Positions 40,418-52,895 of a DNA stretch of 64,000 nucleotides are shown piece by piece. Position numbers and translations under genes: made by a program. Source of the DNA: Hahella sp. HN01 (GTDB lineage Bacteria; Pseudomonadota; Gammaproteobacteria; Pseudomonadales; Oleiphilaceae); assembly GCF_018986435.1 (NCBI RefSeq), contig NZ_JAHMIN010000016.1:1-64000 (forward strand), written 5' to 3'. Every line of letters starts with the position of its first letter. Position 1 is the stretch's first letter. Below the pieces are notes generated by a model. The model was not told the DNA's origin. It searched no databases and worked only from the letters and a program-made list of their open reading frames with translations.

Positions 40418-40785
40418 ATCCAAACTCCCGCCAACAGAATGAGCACAACAGACACGGCTATCACAACCTTCGCTGCGATCTGCCCGCCCTTCAGGGTTTC
40501 ACCGAAACCAGCATCCATAATGAGGTGCTTGATGCCAGCGACGAAGTGATAGAACAATGCGGCGAGAATGCCCCAAAGAATTAATTTTGCAAGAAAACTA
40601 TCCATGACTGACTGAAGGGAAGCAAAACTTTCCTTGCTCGCCAGAGATGCGTCGAGCCCCCACAACAGGAACGCTATTGCAATGAAGATAATTACACCTG
40701 ATATCCGATGCAGAATAGATGTAATTGCGGGTAGAGGAAAATGGAATTTCGTCAGATCTAGATTAACAGGTCTTTTGCTATTCAC
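40411..40785 (-). CDS. sdhC: Succinate dehydrogenase cytochrome b556 subunit
   Basis: 124 aa from GTG 40785, where the family-conserved start (NSKRPVNLDL) begins. ATG 40809 would add eight residues but has no ribosome site. Three membrane helices; LHRISGVI is the quinone-site helix and YHFVAGIKHLIMDAG carries the heme ligand His. First gene of the sdhCDAB-sucAB-lpd run. Confidence 0.93.
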   Translation of the reverse strand: MNSKRPVNLDLTKFHFPLPAITSILHRISGVIIFIAIAFLLWGLDASLASKESFASLQSVMDSFLAKLILWGILAALFYHFVAGIKHLIMDAGFGETLKGGQIAAKVVIAVSVVLILLAGVWIW

Positions 40786-41402
40786 AGCTTCACACTCGAT
40801 TATAGCCATACAGGCGGATTATTTAAGAATGGACCTATTTGGCGGCGGGAATCCTTATGAGGCCTCCGCTTACGGGTTGCAGATTATAGTTTCCCACCTG
40901 GTAAATTACAAACGCAACAACCGTTTATAGCCCACTTAATTTAGCGCCGGACATGAGCTTTTCTGATTTGGGCCGGCAATTTATTCTTTCATACGCAGTG
41001 TGAAGCCCCTCGGCTCAATACCCGGAAGTATTTTTTACGTATTCGAAGACTCCGTTTTCTTTACTGATAAAGCAACGCCCCTCCTCTTTATAAGCTATTT
41101 TAATTGGTGTTTTTTAAACACCATCGGCAGTATTTTCATTACAAGGGCTTAAAAAAAGTCGGTCAGACCATTATGATGACCTCGCTTTTTATTAAGCCGA
41201 CCTTGTATAAAGCCAGAATAAAGGCTGAGAGGCCACTGACGAGCGTCAGTCTCCGCCCGCCGGTCCTAACCGGCGCCGGTTGTGATTGACGCCATTGCGC
41301 AAACAACGTCAGACCTACTTAGAAGTCGGCCTGTAAACACGACCGGGCGTCTATGCCCGGTAAACACGTACGCATCACTTTAAGTCGATATAGGAGAGCA
41401 CC
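40786..41402. other. Long divergent region between sdhC and gltA with many inverted repeats
   Basis: About 617 bp without a convincing gene. Inverted repeats: GGTGTTT-TTT-AAACACC (41106-41122), ACTGAC-GAGC-GTCAGT (41235-41250), the 14-bp palindrome AACCGGCGCCGGTT (41268-41281), and ACCGGGC-GTCTAT-GCCCGGT (41342-41361). GTAAACACG flanks the last as a direct repeat (41333-41341 and 41360-41368). Promoters for both divergent operons must lie here. The cluster close to gltA suggests leader or operator structure. Confidence 0.55.
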
Positions 41403-42677
41403 ATGACTGACAAGAAAGCGACGTTATCGGTCAATGGTAAAACAATCGAGCTTCCGGTTTATTCCGGCACCACCGGCCCAGACGTCATAGATGTCAGAGG
41501 ATTGGTTGAAGAAGGTTTGTTTACCTACGATCCAGGCTTCGTATCAACCGCAGCCTGCGAATCGCAAATCACTTATATAGATGGCGCCAATGGCGTACTA
41601 CTACACCGTGGGTATCCTATAGAACAGTTGGCCGAAAAGTCCGACTATCTTGAAGTCTGCTACTTACTGATACACGGCGAACTGCCTACTGCGGAGCAGG
41701 CGGAAGAGTTCCGTAGCACGGTAAAAAATCACACTATGATCCACGAGCAGCTGAGAAACTTCTTTAACGGTTTCCGGCGCGACGCTCACCCAATGGCGAT
41801 CATGTGCGGCGTTGTCGGCGCCCTGTCCGCGTTCTATCACGACACAATGGACTTCTCCGACGAGCACCATCGCGAAATCGCAGCATTCCGTCTGATCGCG
41901 AAAATGCCCACCCTGGCGGCGATGTGCTACAAGTACTCCACCGGCCAGCCGTTCATGTATCCCAGAAACGATCTGGACTATGCGGGCAACTTCCTGCACA
42001 TGATGTTCGGCACTCCTTGCGAGCCCTATCAGGTCAACCCTGTAGTCGCCAAGGCTATGGACCGCATCTTTGTTTTGCATGCGGACCATGAACAAAACGC
42101 CTCTACATCAACCGTACGTCTGGCTGGCTCTTCCGGCGCCAACCCCTTCGCCTGTATCGCTTCCGGTATTGCTGCGCTATGGGGACCCGCTCACGGCGGC
42201 GCCAACGAAGCAGTGTTGAACATGCTCCTGGAAATCGGCGACGAATCCCGCATTCCAGAATTCATTCAGCGCGCCAAAGACAAGAGCGATCCTTTCCGCC
42301 TGATGGGCTTCGGACACCGGGTCTACAAGAATTTCGACCCACGCGCCAAAGTCATGAAGCAGACCTGTGACGACGTACTGAAAGAGCTTGGCTGCGAAAA
42401 CGATCCACTGTTCCGCATCGCACGCGAACTGGAGCGCATCGCCCTGGAAGACCCCTACTTCGTAGAGAAAAAACTCTACCCCAATGTGGACTTCTACTCC
42501 GGCATCATCCTGCGCGCCGTCGGCATTCCGGTCTCTATGTTCACCGTCATCTTCGCCATGGCGAGAACCATCGGCTGGTTCTCTCACTGGCACGAAATGG
42601 TGAGCTCTTCTTACCGGATCGGTCGTCCGCGTCAGCTGTACACCGGACACACCTCCAGAGACTACCCAAGCAAATAA
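41403..42677 (+). CDS. gltA: Citrate synthase (type II)
   Basis: 424 aa. It condenses oxaloacetate and acetyl-CoA. The N-terminal beta domain found in hexameric, NADH-sensitive Gram-negative enzymes is present. Active-site histidines lie in [25 protein letters not shown] and [12 protein letters not shown], and the catalytic Asp in NVDFYSGI. The ATG at 41403 follows AGGAGAG. Divergent from the sdh-suc block, as in E. coli and Pseudomonas. Confidence 0.98.
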   Translation: MTDKKATLSVNGKTIELPVYSGTTGPDVIDVRGLVEEGLFTYDPGFVSTAACESQITYIDGANGVLLHRGYPIEQLAEKSDYLEVCYLLIHGELPTAEQAEEFRSTVKNHTMIHEQLRNFFNGFRRDAHPMAIMCGVVGALSAFYHDTMDFSDEHHREIAAFRLIAKMPTLAAMCYKYSTGQPFMYPRNDLDYAGNFLHMMFGTPCEPYQVNPVVAKAMDRIFVLHADHEQNASTSTVRLAGSSGANPFACIASGIAALWGPAHGGANEAVLNMLLEIGDESRIPEFIQRAKDKSDPFRLMGFGHRVYKNFDPRAKVMKQTCDDVLKELGCENDPLFRIARELERIALEDPYFVEKKLYPNVDFYSGIILRAVGIPVSMFTVIFAMARTIGWFSHWHEMVSSSYRIGRPRQLYTGHTSRDYPSK

Positions 42678-42698
42678 ATAGTTTGCCGGTTGACTTGC

Positions 42699-42720
42699 AA
42701 AGGCCGCTTATGCGGCCTTT
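42699..42720 (+). terminator. Terminator downstream of gltA
   Basis: AAAGGCCGC (42699-42707) and GCGGCCTTT (42712-42720) with loop TTAT, followed by CTTTATT. Confidence 0.88.
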
Positions 42721-42782
42721 CTTTATTGGAGCAACCCGCGCACTATTAACCCATTGGATTTAACCACTCCAGGAAGATAAAC

Positions 42783-43670
42783 ATGGAATCAACTGAAACC
42801 GCCGCATTAGGAAGAATTTGTTTCATCGGCCTCGGCGTCATGGGATTCCCGATGGCCGGCCATCTCGCCAACAATGGCCACCAGGTCACCGTTTACAACC
42901 GCAACGTCGAAAAGTCGGAACGCTGGCTGAAGACCCACACTGGCAAGTTCATCCGCAAGCTGCGGGACGCAGCCCAATGCGACGTCATCATCTCTTGCGT
43001 CGGCGACGACAACGACCTGCGCAGCATCTACTTGGGCGAAGAAGGCCTGATCAATCAGTTACGCAAAGGCTCTCTGATCATCGACCACACCACTGCATCA
43101 GCCAGTGTCGCCAAAGAGCTGTTTGAAGCCGCCCAAGAGCGCAACATCGGCTTTCTTGATGCCCCCGTATCCGGTGGACAACAGGGCGCCGAGAACGGCG
43201 CGCTGACCATAATGTGTGGCGGCGAAGAAAAAGACTTTGCGAAGGCGGAACCCCTCCTTAAGCATTACAGCCGCGCAGCAACCCTGATGGGACATGCAGG
43301 CAGCGGCCAGTTAACCAAAATGGCCAACCAGATCGCTATCGCAGGGTTAGTGCAGGGACTGGCGGAAGCGCTGCACTTCGCAGAACAGGCTGACCTGGAC
43401 CCGCAACAAGTGGTGTACGTCATATCCAAAGGAGCCGCGCAATCCTGGCAAATGGAAAATCGCCACAAGACCATGATCGCCGGAGACTACGAACACGGCT
43501 TCGCAGTAGACCTCATGCGCAAGGATTTATCCATCTGCTTACGCGAGGCCTCAAACAACAAGGCTCGACTCCCCATCACCGCTCTCGTCGATCAATTTTA
43601 CGCCGAAGTACAATCCATGGGCGGGGGACGCTGGGATACATCCAGCCTGCTGGCGCGCCTAAAGAGATAA
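42783..43670 (+). CDS. NAD(P)-dependent beta-hydroxyacid dehydrogenase
   Basis: 295 aa. A member of the 3-hydroxyisobutyrate / tartronate semialdehyde reductase family. Rossmann motif FIGLGVMGFPMAGHL near the N-terminus, substrate motif DAPVSGGQQGAENG, and catalytic Lys in GSGQLTKMANQ. The ATG at 42783 follows AGGAAGAT. The exact substrate cannot be read: it is not beside valine-degradation or glyoxylate genes. Cytoplasmic, monocistronic. Confidence 0.88.
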   Translation: MESTETAALGRICFIGLGVMGFPMAGHLANNGHQVTVYNRNVEKSERWLKTHTGKFIRKLRDAAQCDVIISCVGDDNDLRSIYLGEEGLINQLRKGSLIIDHTTASASVAKELFEAAQERNIGFLDAPVSGGQQGAENGALTIMCGGEEKDFAKAEPLLKHYSRAATLMGHAGSGQLTKMANQIAIAGLVQGLAEALHFAEQADLDPQQVVYVISKGAAQSWQMENRHKTMIAGDYEHGFAVDLMRKDLSICLREASNNKARLPITALVDQFYAEVQSMGGGRWDTSSLLARLKR

Positions 43671-43716
43671 CCCAGCACATTTACCTCAAAGCGCCAACTC
43701 AAACATCGGACAACAA

Positions 43717-43744
43717 AAAAGGGCGGTGATCAAACCGCCCTTTT
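43717..43744. terminator. Bidirectional terminator between convergent genes
   Basis: AAAAGGGCGGT (43717-43727) and ACCGCCCTTTT (43734-43744), an 11-bp stem with a 6-nt loop. T runs follow in both directions (TTTTCTTTT on plus; TTTTTT on minus), so it ends both the dehydrogenase and topA transcripts. Confidence 0.92.
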
Positions 43745-43761
43745 CTTTTCGCACTTACAGA

Positions 43762-46377
43762 CTACTTGTCTTTAGCCGCCCACTTTCCATCTTTGTAGAA
43801 AGCCGACCAGCCAGTGGGCTTACCGCCCTTCTCTGACATGACGTACTGCTGCTTGGTCTTGCGACTGAAGCGGATAATCGCCGGATTTCCTTCTGGATCA
43901 CGAGTAGGCGCATCCAGCAGATAGTGATACTTAGGGTCAATTTCCTTCTTGTGAGGAATCAACTCCTCCACCAGAGGCGCCCGTGTTTCACGATTCTTGG
44001 GAAACTTACTCGCCGCCAGGAACAAGCCCGAAGCGCCATCACGCAGAACAAAGATATCGTCAACTTTGTCGCACGCGAGCTCAGGCATGACTACCGGCTC
44101 CATCTTGGGCGGCGCAGGCTCGCCATTCTTCAACAGCTTGCGGGTGTTGCCGCAGGTTGAACTGGTGCAGCCGAAGTACTTCCCAAAGCGGCCGGTTTTA
44201 AGCTGCATTTCAGCGCCGCACTTGTCACACTCCAGTGTCGGCCCATCGTAGCCAGCCACCTTAAACTGCCCGCCTTCGACCTCATAACCTTCACAGTCTG
44301 GATTATTACCACACACGTGCAGCTTGCGGGTCTCATCGATGACGTAGCTATCCATGGCGGTATCACAGATCGGGCAACGCTTTTTCGCGCGCAGCGCATT
44401 CGCTTCGCCTTCTTCATCGTCCGCGCGAATTACCTCATCGCCAGGGATCAGGTTAATCGTCGTCTTGCAACGCTCTTTCGGCGGCAGCGCATAGCCGGAA
44501 CACCCAAGGAACACGCCAGTGGACGCAGTGCGAATCTGCATTGGACGCGAACAGGTCGGACACGTAATTTCCGTCTGCACCGCCTGATTAGCACGCATAC
44601 CGCCTTCCATGTCCGCCTTTTCCAGCTTCTTGGCGAAATCGGAGTAGAAAGCATTAAGAACCTGCTTCCAGCCCTCGCTACCAGAAGCGATCTCATCCAG
44701 CTGACCTTCCATCTTCGCGGTAAAGCCGTAATCCATCAGATCCGTGAAGGCTTCCGTCAAACGATCCGTCACGATATCGCCCATCTTCTCCGCATAGAAG
44801 CGCCGGTTGGCCAGCTTCACATAGCCGCGCTCCTGAATGGTGGAGATGATTGACGCATACGTAGAAGGACGCCCGATACTCCGCTTCTCCAGCTCCTTAA
44901 CCAAGGTCGCTTCCGTGTAACGCGGCGCAGGCTTGGTGAAGTGCTGAGTCGGCTCCAGTTTATCCAGATCCAACTGATCATTAATTTCAAACGCGGGCAA
45001 CTCCGCCTCATCATCCTTCTTCGCTTGCGCAGGCAGCACTTTAAGGAAGCCGTCGAATTGCAAAAGCCGACCACGGGTTCTTAATTCAAAGTCTCCCGCC
45101 TGCACTTGGATACTGGTGCTAAGGAAGCGCGCATTTTCCATCTGACAGGCCACGAATTGACGCCAAATCAGGTCATACAGCTTCTCGGCGTCTTTTTCGA
45201 GACCGGAAATCTGGTTGGAGCCTACATTGATATCAGAAGGACGTATCGCCTCGTGCGCTTCCTGGGCCCGCTCTTTACTCACGTAAGTTTTCGGGTTTTC
45301 AGGCAGATATTTATCACCAAACTTCTTGCCGATAAATTCACGACAGGCGCTCACCGCATCCGCGGACAAGTTGGTGGAGTCCGTTCTCATATAGGTGATG
45401 TAGCCCGCCTCATAGAGACGCTGCGCCAACACCATGGTCTTCTTAACGCTAAACCCTAAACGGGTGCTCGCCGCCTGCTGCAAGGTAGAAGTGATAAATG
45501 GCGCCGGCGTCTTGGTGACAGAGGGCTTATCCTCACGATTGACAACCTTGAACGCCTGCAACTCCAGCAACGCAGTCAGCTTCTCAGACTGCTCTTTGTT
45601 GGTGGGCCGATAATTCTCACCCTTGTATTTGGCGACCTGGAATTTAGCTTGCTGCTTACTCTTGGACAGCAGCGCATGCAATTCCCAGTATTCTTCCGGC
45701 GTAAAGGCGCGGATTTCACGCTCACGCTCGACAATCAAGCGAACCGCGACGGACTGCACCCGCCCTGCGGACAAACCACGCGCAATCTTGGACCACAGCA
45801 GCGGCGACACCATATAGCCGACCACACGGTCAAGGAAGCGGCGCGCCTGCTGGGCGTTTACGCGGTTGTAATCAAGTTGACTGGGACTTTTGAACGCCTC
45901 CGTTATGGCGGATTTTGTGATCTCGTTAAAGACCACGCGACGATAACGGGAGTCATCGCCGCCAATAGATTCTTTGAGATGCCAGGCGATAGCCTCTCCT
46001 TCGCGGTCCAAGTCCGTTGCGAGATAGATCTGGTCGGCGCTTTTCGCCAGACGCTTCAGTTCTTCAACGACTTTTTCTTTACCTGGAAGGATCTCGTAGC
46101 GGGCCGCCCAATCATTTTCAGGGTCGACGCCCATACGAGAGATCAGCTGATCCCGGGCTTTACGTTTCTTGATGCTTTCGCGCTCTTCAGCAGGCAGCTT
46201 GCGCATTTTCGCCGCTTCCGCCGCACGCTCTTTCGGAGATGATGCTTCCTTACCTCCACTGGTCGGCAAATCACGAATATGCCCCACACTGGATTTGACT
46301 ACATATTCCGAACCAAGATATTTGTTTATGGTTTTTGCCTTTGCAGGGGACTCCACGATTACCAGCGATTTACCCAT
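43762..46377 (-). CDS. topA: DNA topoisomerase I
   Basis: 871 aa from ATG 46377, where the family start [20 protein letters not shown] begins (ATG 46416 would add 13 residues). It relaxes negative supercoils by a type IA single-strand break. TOPRIM domain with [13 protein letters not shown], active-site Tyr in [13 protein letters not shown], and three C-terminal zinc-finger segments ([24 protein letters not shown]), then a Lys-rich tail. Length and domains normal. Confidence 0.96.
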   Translation of the reverse strand: MGKSLVIVESPAKAKTINKYLGSEYVVKSSVGHIRDLPTSGGKEASSPKERAAEAAKMRKLPAEERESIKKRKARDQLISRMGVDPENDWAARYEILPGKEKVVEELKRLAKSADQIYLATDLDREGEAIAWHLKESIGGDDSRYRRVVFNEITKSAITEAFKSPSQLDYNRVNAQQARRFLDRVVGYMVSPLLWSKIARGLSAGRVQSVAVRLIVEREREIRAFTPEEYWELHALLSKSKQQAKFQVAKYKGENYRPTNKEQSEKLTALLELQAFKVVNREDKPSVTKTPAPFITSTLQQAASTRLGFSVKKTMVLAQRLYEAGYITYMRTDSTNLSADAVSACREFIGKKFGDKYLPENPKTYVSKERAQEAHEAIRPSDINVGSNQISGLEKDAEKLYDLIWRQFVACQMENARFLSTSIQVQAGDFELRTRGRLLQFDGFLKVLPAQAKKDDEAELPAFEINDQLDLDKLEPTQHFTKPAPRYTEATLVKELEKRSIGRPSTYASIISTIQERGYVKLANRRFYAEKMGDIVTDRLTEAFTDLMDYGFTAKMEGQLDEIASGSEGWKQVLNAFYSDFAKKLEKADMEGGMRANQAVQTEITCPTCSRPMQIRTASTGVFLGCSGYALPPKERCKTTINLIPGDEVIRADDEEGEANALRAKKRCPICDTAMDSYVIDETRKLHVCGNNPDCEGYEVEGGQFKVAGYDGPTLECDKCGAEMQLKTGRFGKYFGCTSSTCGNTRKLLKNGEPAPPKMEPVVMPELACDKVDDIFVLRDGASGLFLAASKFPKNRETRAPLVEELIPHKKEIDPKYHYLLDAPTRDPEGNPAIIRFSRKTKQQYVMSEKGGKPTGWSAFYKDGKWAAKDK

Positions 46378-46601
46378 AGCGGATGGTTCTTTGCTCCTAG
46401 TTGAAATAGCCGTCATATATTAGAGGTTGTAGTCGACGGGTCAAGTGATTGCCAGAAAATCTGGTATTTAATGTAAAAATAGCCGGCCAGGCCCAGTTTG
46501 TCGGCGTCTATTTAACTCCGATAACTTGCCCTACCCCACAATGTCGTTAACACTTAATAAGAACGACACATAAATTTATAAATGCTTCCGCCGCCTTTTA
46601 T

Positions 46602-47300
46602 ATGACAACTTTAATCGTCTTGCTCGCTATTTTCATAACCGCCTCGATCATCGTTAGCGGCGTTATGTACTCGCGACAGCAGGCGTTAGCTTACCGTCAA
46701 AGCCAACTGAAATCGTTAAAACAGAAATACGAAGAAATAAATTCGTTATTTCAGGTCATCATGCGAGTGGACGATTCCGCCAACATCGCTATCAGCCTCA
46801 ACCACGCCATGATTGAAATCGCCCAGTCCATGACCAAAATGGACCGCAAATCGGAAGAGCTGCGCATCCTTTTAGACAACCTGAAACAAAGGGAGCGCGA
46901 CTTGAAAACCGGCGTTCTTCTTCCCCAAGCGCAGAAAACGGTGACCAGCGACGCAGCGGTCGCCGCCATTCAGCGCTCTCTTTCTGAGTGCCTGCAAAAG
47001 CTGCAACGCTTCAAACTGCGCGGCTCACTACCCGTTCCTCTTTATGAGGAATACAGCCATCACCTGCGCGAGATGGCGCTTGACGTGGAAGTCGGCAGCC
47101 AACTACAAATGGCGGAAAGTCTGGTGGCTCAAAACGACAAAGCCGGCGCCGAGAAGCATTTCAAGCACGCTCGCGAGGCGCTCAAGCGCACACGCCTGGA
47201 AATCCCCAACAAGAACGACCAGATCAAAGAGATATCCGACAAGATCAAAAGCCTGATGCGAGACGGCGAGCCCCAGAATCGCTCCCAGGAAACCCAGTAA
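46602..47300 (+). CDS. Membrane-anchored coiled-coil protein of unknown function
   Basis: 232 aa. One N-terminal membrane helix (residues 3-23), then a mostly helical cytoplasmic part with heptad-like stretches (about 28-100), a middle segment AAIQRSLSECLQKLQRFKLR, and a basic C-terminal helical region that may pack as TPR-like helices (MAESLVAQNDKAGAEKHFKH). No family recognised. No clear ribosome site precedes ATG 46602. It lies between topA and fadBA, a region also found together in Pseudomonas. Confidence 0.75.
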   Translation: MTTLIVLLAIFITASIIVSGVMYSRQQALAYRQSQLKSLKQKYEEINSLFQVIMRVDDSANIAISLNHAMIEIAQSMTKMDRKSEELRILLDNLKQRERDLKTGVLLPQAQKTVTSDAAVAAIQRSLSECLQKLQRFKLRGSLPVPLYEEYSHHLREMALDVEVGSQLQMAESLVAQNDKAGAEKHFKHAREALKRTRLEIPNKNDQIKEISDKIKSLMRDGEPQNRSQETQ

Positions 47301-47343
47301 AAGCCTTGCGCCAACTTCAAGCCAACCAGCTTCACCCATAAAA

Positions 47344-47375
47344 AAATCCGGAGCCCCTTACGGGACGCCGGATTT
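47344..47375. terminator. Bidirectional terminator between the coiled-coil gene and fadA
   Basis: AAATCCGG (47344-47351) pairs with CCGGATTT (47368-47375), with an inner CCC/GGG pair extending the stem. The A run before it gives a T run on the minus strand for fadA; the plus side has ATTTCATC. Confidence 0.75.
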
Positions 47376-47419
47376 CATCGCTTCCGATTCAGGTTTCCCC
47401 AAACCGAAGCCTCAACGTA

Positions 47420-48619
<1,200 letters not shown>

Positions 48620-48629
48620 CTATCAGCAA

Positions 48630-50777
48630 TTAGCCAAAAAACTTCTTGCCGGACTTAGCCATGTCGCGCAGCCCTTGGGTCGGATGATACAGAGCGCCCA
48701 GATCCGCATATTTATCAGCGATCTTGCAGAACTCTTCCACGCCCAGAGAGTCAATGTAGCGCAACGCGCCCCCACGGAACGGAGGGAAACCGATGCCGAA
48801 GATCAAGCCCATATCCGCTTCCGCCGCAGTCTCCACGATGCCGTCTTCCAGGCAGCGAACGGTTTCGATGCACAAAGGCACCATCATGCGCTCGATGATT
48901 TCCTCTTCAGAGAAGTCGCGCTGAGACTTCTGCACAGACTTAATCAGTGCGTCAACGCTGTCATCGACAATTTTCTTCTGCTTGCCTTTCTTATCCAGCT
49001 CGTAAGCGTAGAAGCCCTTGTCGCTCTTCTGACCGTAACGACCTTTATCGAACATGACGTCGATAATAGTTGTTTCGGAGTAGCTCATGCGATCAGGGAA
49101 ACCTTCCGCCATTACGTCGCCGGCGTGCTTCGCTGTGTCCATACCTACCACGTCAAGCAGGTAAGCAGGACCCATCGGCCAGCCGAAACGCTCCATCACT
49201 TTGTCGACCTGCTGGAAATCGGCGCCGTCGCGCACCAATCCAATGAAGCCGCCAAAATAAGGGAACAGGATGCGGTTAACCAGGAATCCAGGGCAGTCGT
49301 TCACAACGATAGGCGTTTTACCCATCGCTTTGGCGTACGCCACAGTTGTCGCGACAGCTTTTTCACTGGTTTTCTCGCCGCGGATAACTTCCACTAAAGG
49401 CATCATGTGCACAGGGTTGAAGAAGTGCATGCCGCAGAAGTTTTCCGGACGCTTCAGGTTTTGCGCCAGACGATTGATGGAGATAGTAGAGGTGTTGGAG
49501 GTCAGGATAGTGTCCTCTCGCACCAGATCTTCCACTTCACGCAAAACGATGTCTTTGACCTTAGGGTTTTCAACAACCGCTTCAACTACCAGATCCACCG
49601 TTCCGAAGTCGCCGTAGCTCAACGTCGGAGTGATGCGGTTCAGCACATCCGCCATTTCACTCGCATTCATGCGGCCTTTGTCGACGCGCTTGGTCAGCAG
49701 TTTCTTGGCTTCTTTCAGGCCCAAATCAATACCGGACTGATTGATATCCTTCATCAGGATAGGCGTGCCTTTCAGCGCTGACTGATACGCCACGCCGCCG
49801 CCCATGATGCCTGCGCCCAATACCGCCGCCTGCTTTACTTCGCCGGCTTTAGGCTCCAGGTCTTTCGCTTTCTTCTTCAGCTCCTGATCATTCAGGAACA
49901 AGCCGATCAAGCTGTGCGCCACAGAGGTTTTCGCCATTTTCGCGAAACCTTTGGCCTCTACTTCGATCGCCTTGTCGCGAGTCATGCCCGCGTGCTTTTG
50001 CATCACCTTGATGGCTTCAACAGGCGCTGGATAGTTACGTCCAGCCTGGCCCGCCACGTAGCCTTTGGCGGTTTCAAACGCCATCATGCTTTCCATCGGG
50101 TTCAGCTTCAGCTTGCCGGTTTTTTCTTCCCGACGCGCCTTGTAGTCCAACTTGCCTTCGATCGCCTGACGCAACACAGACAGGGCTGCATCCATCAATT
50201 TCTCAGGGGCGACCGCTGCATCTACAGCACCTTCTTTCAAGGCCTGTTCCGCTCGTTTCTCGCCACTGGCGCAGATCCACTCGATCGCGTAGTCGGCGCC
50301 AACCAGACGGGATAAACGTACTGTTCCGCCGAACCCGGGGAAGATTCCCAGTTTCACTTCCGGCAGACCCACTTTCGCGCTGGTGGACATGACGCGGAAG
50401 TCAGTAGAGAGACACATTTCAAAACCACCGCCCAGAGCGATACCGTTAATAGCGGTCACAGTGGGGAATGGCAGATCTTCAACGGCGGAGAAAATCTTAT
50501 TGGCTTCCAGGTTGTTGGCGACCAACTCTTCTTCGGAGCCGGCAAACAATTCCTGGAATTCAGTGATATCAGCGCCAACGATGAAACAATCTTTGTTGCT
50601 GGTAACGACAAGGCCGGTAATGCCTTGTTGACTTTGTAGTTTCTGGGTCGCTTCCGCCAACTCAGTCAGCGTCAAGCGGTTAAATTTATTAACAGACTCG
50701 CCTTGCAAATCGAAAGTTAGTACCGCGATACCATCCTCGATCTCTTTGACTGTGATGGCTTTACCTGCGTAAATCAT
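48630..50777 (-). CDS. fadB: Multifunctional fatty acid oxidation complex alpha subunit
   Basis: 715 aa from ATG 50777, which has GGAGA 7 nt upstream; the track-length TTG-like start at 50795 does not. Enoyl-CoA hydratase/isomerase domain (1-190, with [18 protein letters not shown]) followed by 3-hydroxyacyl-CoA dehydrogenase domains (NAD-binding [16 protein letters not shown] at about 315; catalytic region [17 protein letters not shown]). Works with FadA. Alkanes oxidised by AlkB would enter here as fatty acids. Confidence 0.97.
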   Translation of the reverse strand: MIYAGKAITVKEIEDGIAVLTFDLQGESVNKFNRLTLTELAEATQKLQSQQGITGLVVTSNKDCFIVGADITEFQELFAGSEEELVANNLEANKIFSAVEDLPFPTVTAINGIALGGGFEMCLSTDFRVMSTSAKVGLPEVKLGIFPGFGGTVRLSRLVGADYAIEWICASGEKRAEQALKEGAVDAAVAPEKLMDAALSVLRQAIEGKLDYKARREEKTGKLKLNPMESMMAFETAKGYVAGQAGRNYPAPVEAIKVMQKHAGMTRDKAIEVEAKGFAKMAKTSVAHSLIGLFLNDQELKKKAKDLEPKAGEVKQAAVLGAGIMGGGVAYQSALKGTPILMKDINQSGIDLGLKEAKKLLTKRVDKGRMNASEMADVLNRITPTLSYGDFGTVDLVVEAVVENPKVKDIVLREVEDLVREDTILTSNTSTISINRLAQNLKRPENFCGMHFFNPVHMMPLVEVIRGEKTSEKAVATTVAYAKAMGKTPIVVNDCPGFLVNRILFPYFGGFIGLVRDGADFQQVDKVMERFGWPMGPAYLLDVVGMDTAKHAGDVMAEGFPDRMSYSETTIIDVMFDKGRYGQKSDKGFYAYELDKKGKQKKIVDDSVDALIKSVQKSQRDFSEEEIIERMMVPLCIETVRCLEDGIVETAAEADMGLIFGIGFPPFRGGALRYIDSLGVEEFCKIADKYADLGALYHPTQGLRDMAKSGKKFFG

Positions 50778-51341
50778 CAACGGATCTCCAAGCATTGTTT
50801 AGCACTGGTTTATTGCCCTATAAACGGGTCCCAACGGACGCCTTGCCGGGCCGCCCTTCTCCGGAGCTTCGGAATCAAAGCCGATGCATCGAACAACAAT
50901 TCATACGCTCGTTTGAATCAGGTCGCAACAACATGGATAATTTTGGCCCGTTTGTCAATCTCTTCCAAAAAAATTGGCGGCGATTTTTGTCAATAATTGC
51001 TTACACTTATGACATTTTCAGCCGCTTTAAAAATTTTTAAGATTTATTTTTCATGAAATTATGCAGTATATTTCACCTTACTTTTTAAGTTAGGCGTCCT
51101 CTGAATGCGCCCTGAGCGCATTCGCATAATAGGACAATAAGCTTATAACTTTTTGACTAGCGCAGGCATTTCCCCTATTTTTTCTACTTATAAACCGGCG
51201 GTTGGTAGCTAGGCCGGCCATTAAAGGCGTCGTTGGAAATAATTTTAAAAATATAGTGGGAAGCCGCACCGACAAGTCGGAAACATAATTATAAAAATAG
51301 CGGGTGGCCTTCTGCGCCCAAATTTCCTGGAGAGCGTGTCT
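50778..51341. other. 564-bp divergent region upstream of fadB
   Basis: AT-rich and without a convincing gene. A clean inverted repeat GAATGCGC-CCTGA-GCGCATTC lies at 51103-51123, with no T tract after it. It must hold the fadBA promoter and that of the 51342 gene. I looked for a FadR or PsrA operator and could not identify one with confidence. Confidence 0.4.
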
Positions 51342-52172
51342 ATGAGCCAATCGGGTATACACCGGAATCCTCTCTGGTGTTGTTTTATTGCACTTCTCGC
51401 CCTGTATTCATCACATTCCTTTGCGCTGAACACTGCGCAGGCTGAAGCCATTCTCAAGCATTTGCACGATGTGCAGACGCACTCCTATCAGACCATTAAT
51501 GCGTATTACAACTTCACTTTGAATCCTGGCGACAAGGACATCCAGTCAGAGGTGAACCAGGAAATCGATTTTATGAATGCGACTTTCAAATCGCTGGAGT
51601 CCCAAGACGGCATCGTCGAAGTGCAGGGAGAGTTGAGCGTTATGAGCGCCACCTGGCTCAAGTACAAGGAACTGCTGAACACCAATATGAACGACATTGT
51701 GAAGGTGGGCTACCCTGACCTGCGGCTGGTGGGCGACATGGCGCAGGTAAATATCGATCTGGTAGGCGCGACAGAGAGAACCTACGACAAAACCATGGAA
51801 ATTTCAGGCCACCGCCCCCCAGAGGTAATTGAGCTGGTGCGCAACTCCAAAATCATCCTGGAAAGCATGCTGACCAAATATTCCGCCCGTAGCGCCTCCA
51901 ACGTGACGCAAATATTCCAGGGAGCCAAAAGCGAAGAGCCCATGGACGTCCAGGCGATCAGTTTTGACAAGAACATCGCCCGACTCCTGGCGTCACAGCA
52001 AAACACCGACGCCACGCGCAAGACTTTGGACGCCATTTCCACGAAATGGGAGTTCATCAAGAACTCTTATATCAACTACAACGAAAACAACGTTTCCTAC
52101 GTCGTGAATCTGTATTCAAAAAGGATCATCAGCGACCTGGACAGTCTCGCCAAAGCCTACAGCGGCGCTTAG
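51342..52172 (+). CDS. Exported helical protein, possibly PilJ-like sensor fold
   Basis: 276 aa from ATG 51342 (GGAGAG 7 nt upstream). A signal peptide (WCCFIALLALYSSHSFA) is followed by an almost wholly helical body with no further membrane segment, so it is periplasmic or secreted. The last part (KWEFIKNSYINYNENNVSYV followed by VNLYSKRIISDLDSLAK) recalls the four-helix PilJ N-terminal sensor domain of type IV pilus chemotransducers, but without a signalling domain. That likeness is from memory. Function unknown. Confidence 0.75.
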   Translation: MSQSGIHRNPLWCCFIALLALYSSHSFALNTAQAEAILKHLHDVQTHSYQTINAYYNFTLNPGDKDIQSEVNQEIDFMNATFKSLESQDGIVEVQGELSVMSATWLKYKELLNTNMNDIVKVGYPDLRLVGDMAQVNIDLVGATERTYDKTMEISGHRPPEVIELVRNSKIILESMLTKYSARSASNVTQIFQGAKSEEPMDVQAISFDKNIARLLASQQNTDATRKTLDAISTKWEFIKNSYINYNENNVSYVVNLYSKRIISDLDSLAKAYSGA

Positions 52173-52217
52173 ACACGCCGCTGCATAGCTCACATCACTA
52201 GATCCGAGGGCGCGCCA

Positions 52218-52694
52218 TTAACGCGCGCCAGCAGCTACAGCCACCTTGTTGACGCGCTGCAGCATCTGCTCCAAATCTTCCGACGTTCCCCGCTCTTCCC
52301 ACAGGAAGCCCACTTCATGTCCTGTGATCTGAACTGCTTTAACCTGGGATGACAGCTCACGCAGATCCTCATCCGAGAGCAGCTCATGAGGAAAGTTGCC
52401 ACTGATGGACAGCTGTTTCAATTCACCCTCCTGATTGGCGTATAACGCCCTGCGAGGCGTGCGTGACGCCGGGATGGCCTTATAGTAAAAGTGGGTGCGC
52501 CAAGCGTCCGCCTCCAGTTTTTTCAAAGCGTCGTCCAGCTTTTCCGGCGTAGTCTGTCGCACTCTAAACCCCGCCGCGAGCGCCTGCTGCCGCAAACGCA
52601 TGCGGCGTCGCTCTTCCGGGCTAGGCAACACCCAGAAAATTGAGCCGCCGACGATTCCCACCACACAAAAAATAATAATCAAAGCTGTCGTCAT
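52218..52694 (-). CDS. Membrane-anchored hypothetical protein
   Basis: 158 aa from ATG 52694 (ATG/GTG-type starts further up to 52721 are possible). One N-terminal membrane helix (TALIIIFCVVGIVGGSIFWVL), then a basic segment PSPEERRRMRLRQQALAAGF resembling membrane-proximal cytoplasmic helices, and a small mixed alpha/beta C-terminal domain. Family not recognised. Convergent with the exported helical gene; a GGCGCGC/GCGCGCC inverted repeat (52209-52229) spans the ends. Confidence 0.75.
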   Translation of the reverse strand: MTTALIIIFCVVGIVGGSIFWVLPSPEERRRMRLRQQALAAGFRVRQTTPEKLDDALKKLEADAWRTHFYYKAIPASRTPRRALYANQEGELKQLSISGNFPHELLSDEDLRELSSQVKAVQITGHEVGFLWEERGTSEDLEQMLQRVNKVAVAAGAR

Positions 52695-52895
52695 TCGTCG
52701 TTCATCCTGTCCAAAGACCACTCAAAGCGCGTCAGCGCCCACGAAACCAGGAAACACTTTTTCACCTGATTTTGTCCGCTGTCATCTCAACGCATGTTTC
52801 ATTAGCATTAAGCTGTTTTCAGTTTTGCGGACACTACCGAAAAGTTACACACTTGGAAAACACTTTCGGAACTATGCAGCCAAAAGGAGCACACC

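Noticed and set aside
50778-51341. FadR or PsrA operator before fadB
   Set aside because: No sequence close enough to the known consensus to name.
51090-51362. 90-codon minus-strand reading frame in the fadB upstream region
   Set aside because: No ribosome site, no recognisable domain, and it overlaps the start of the exported helical gene.
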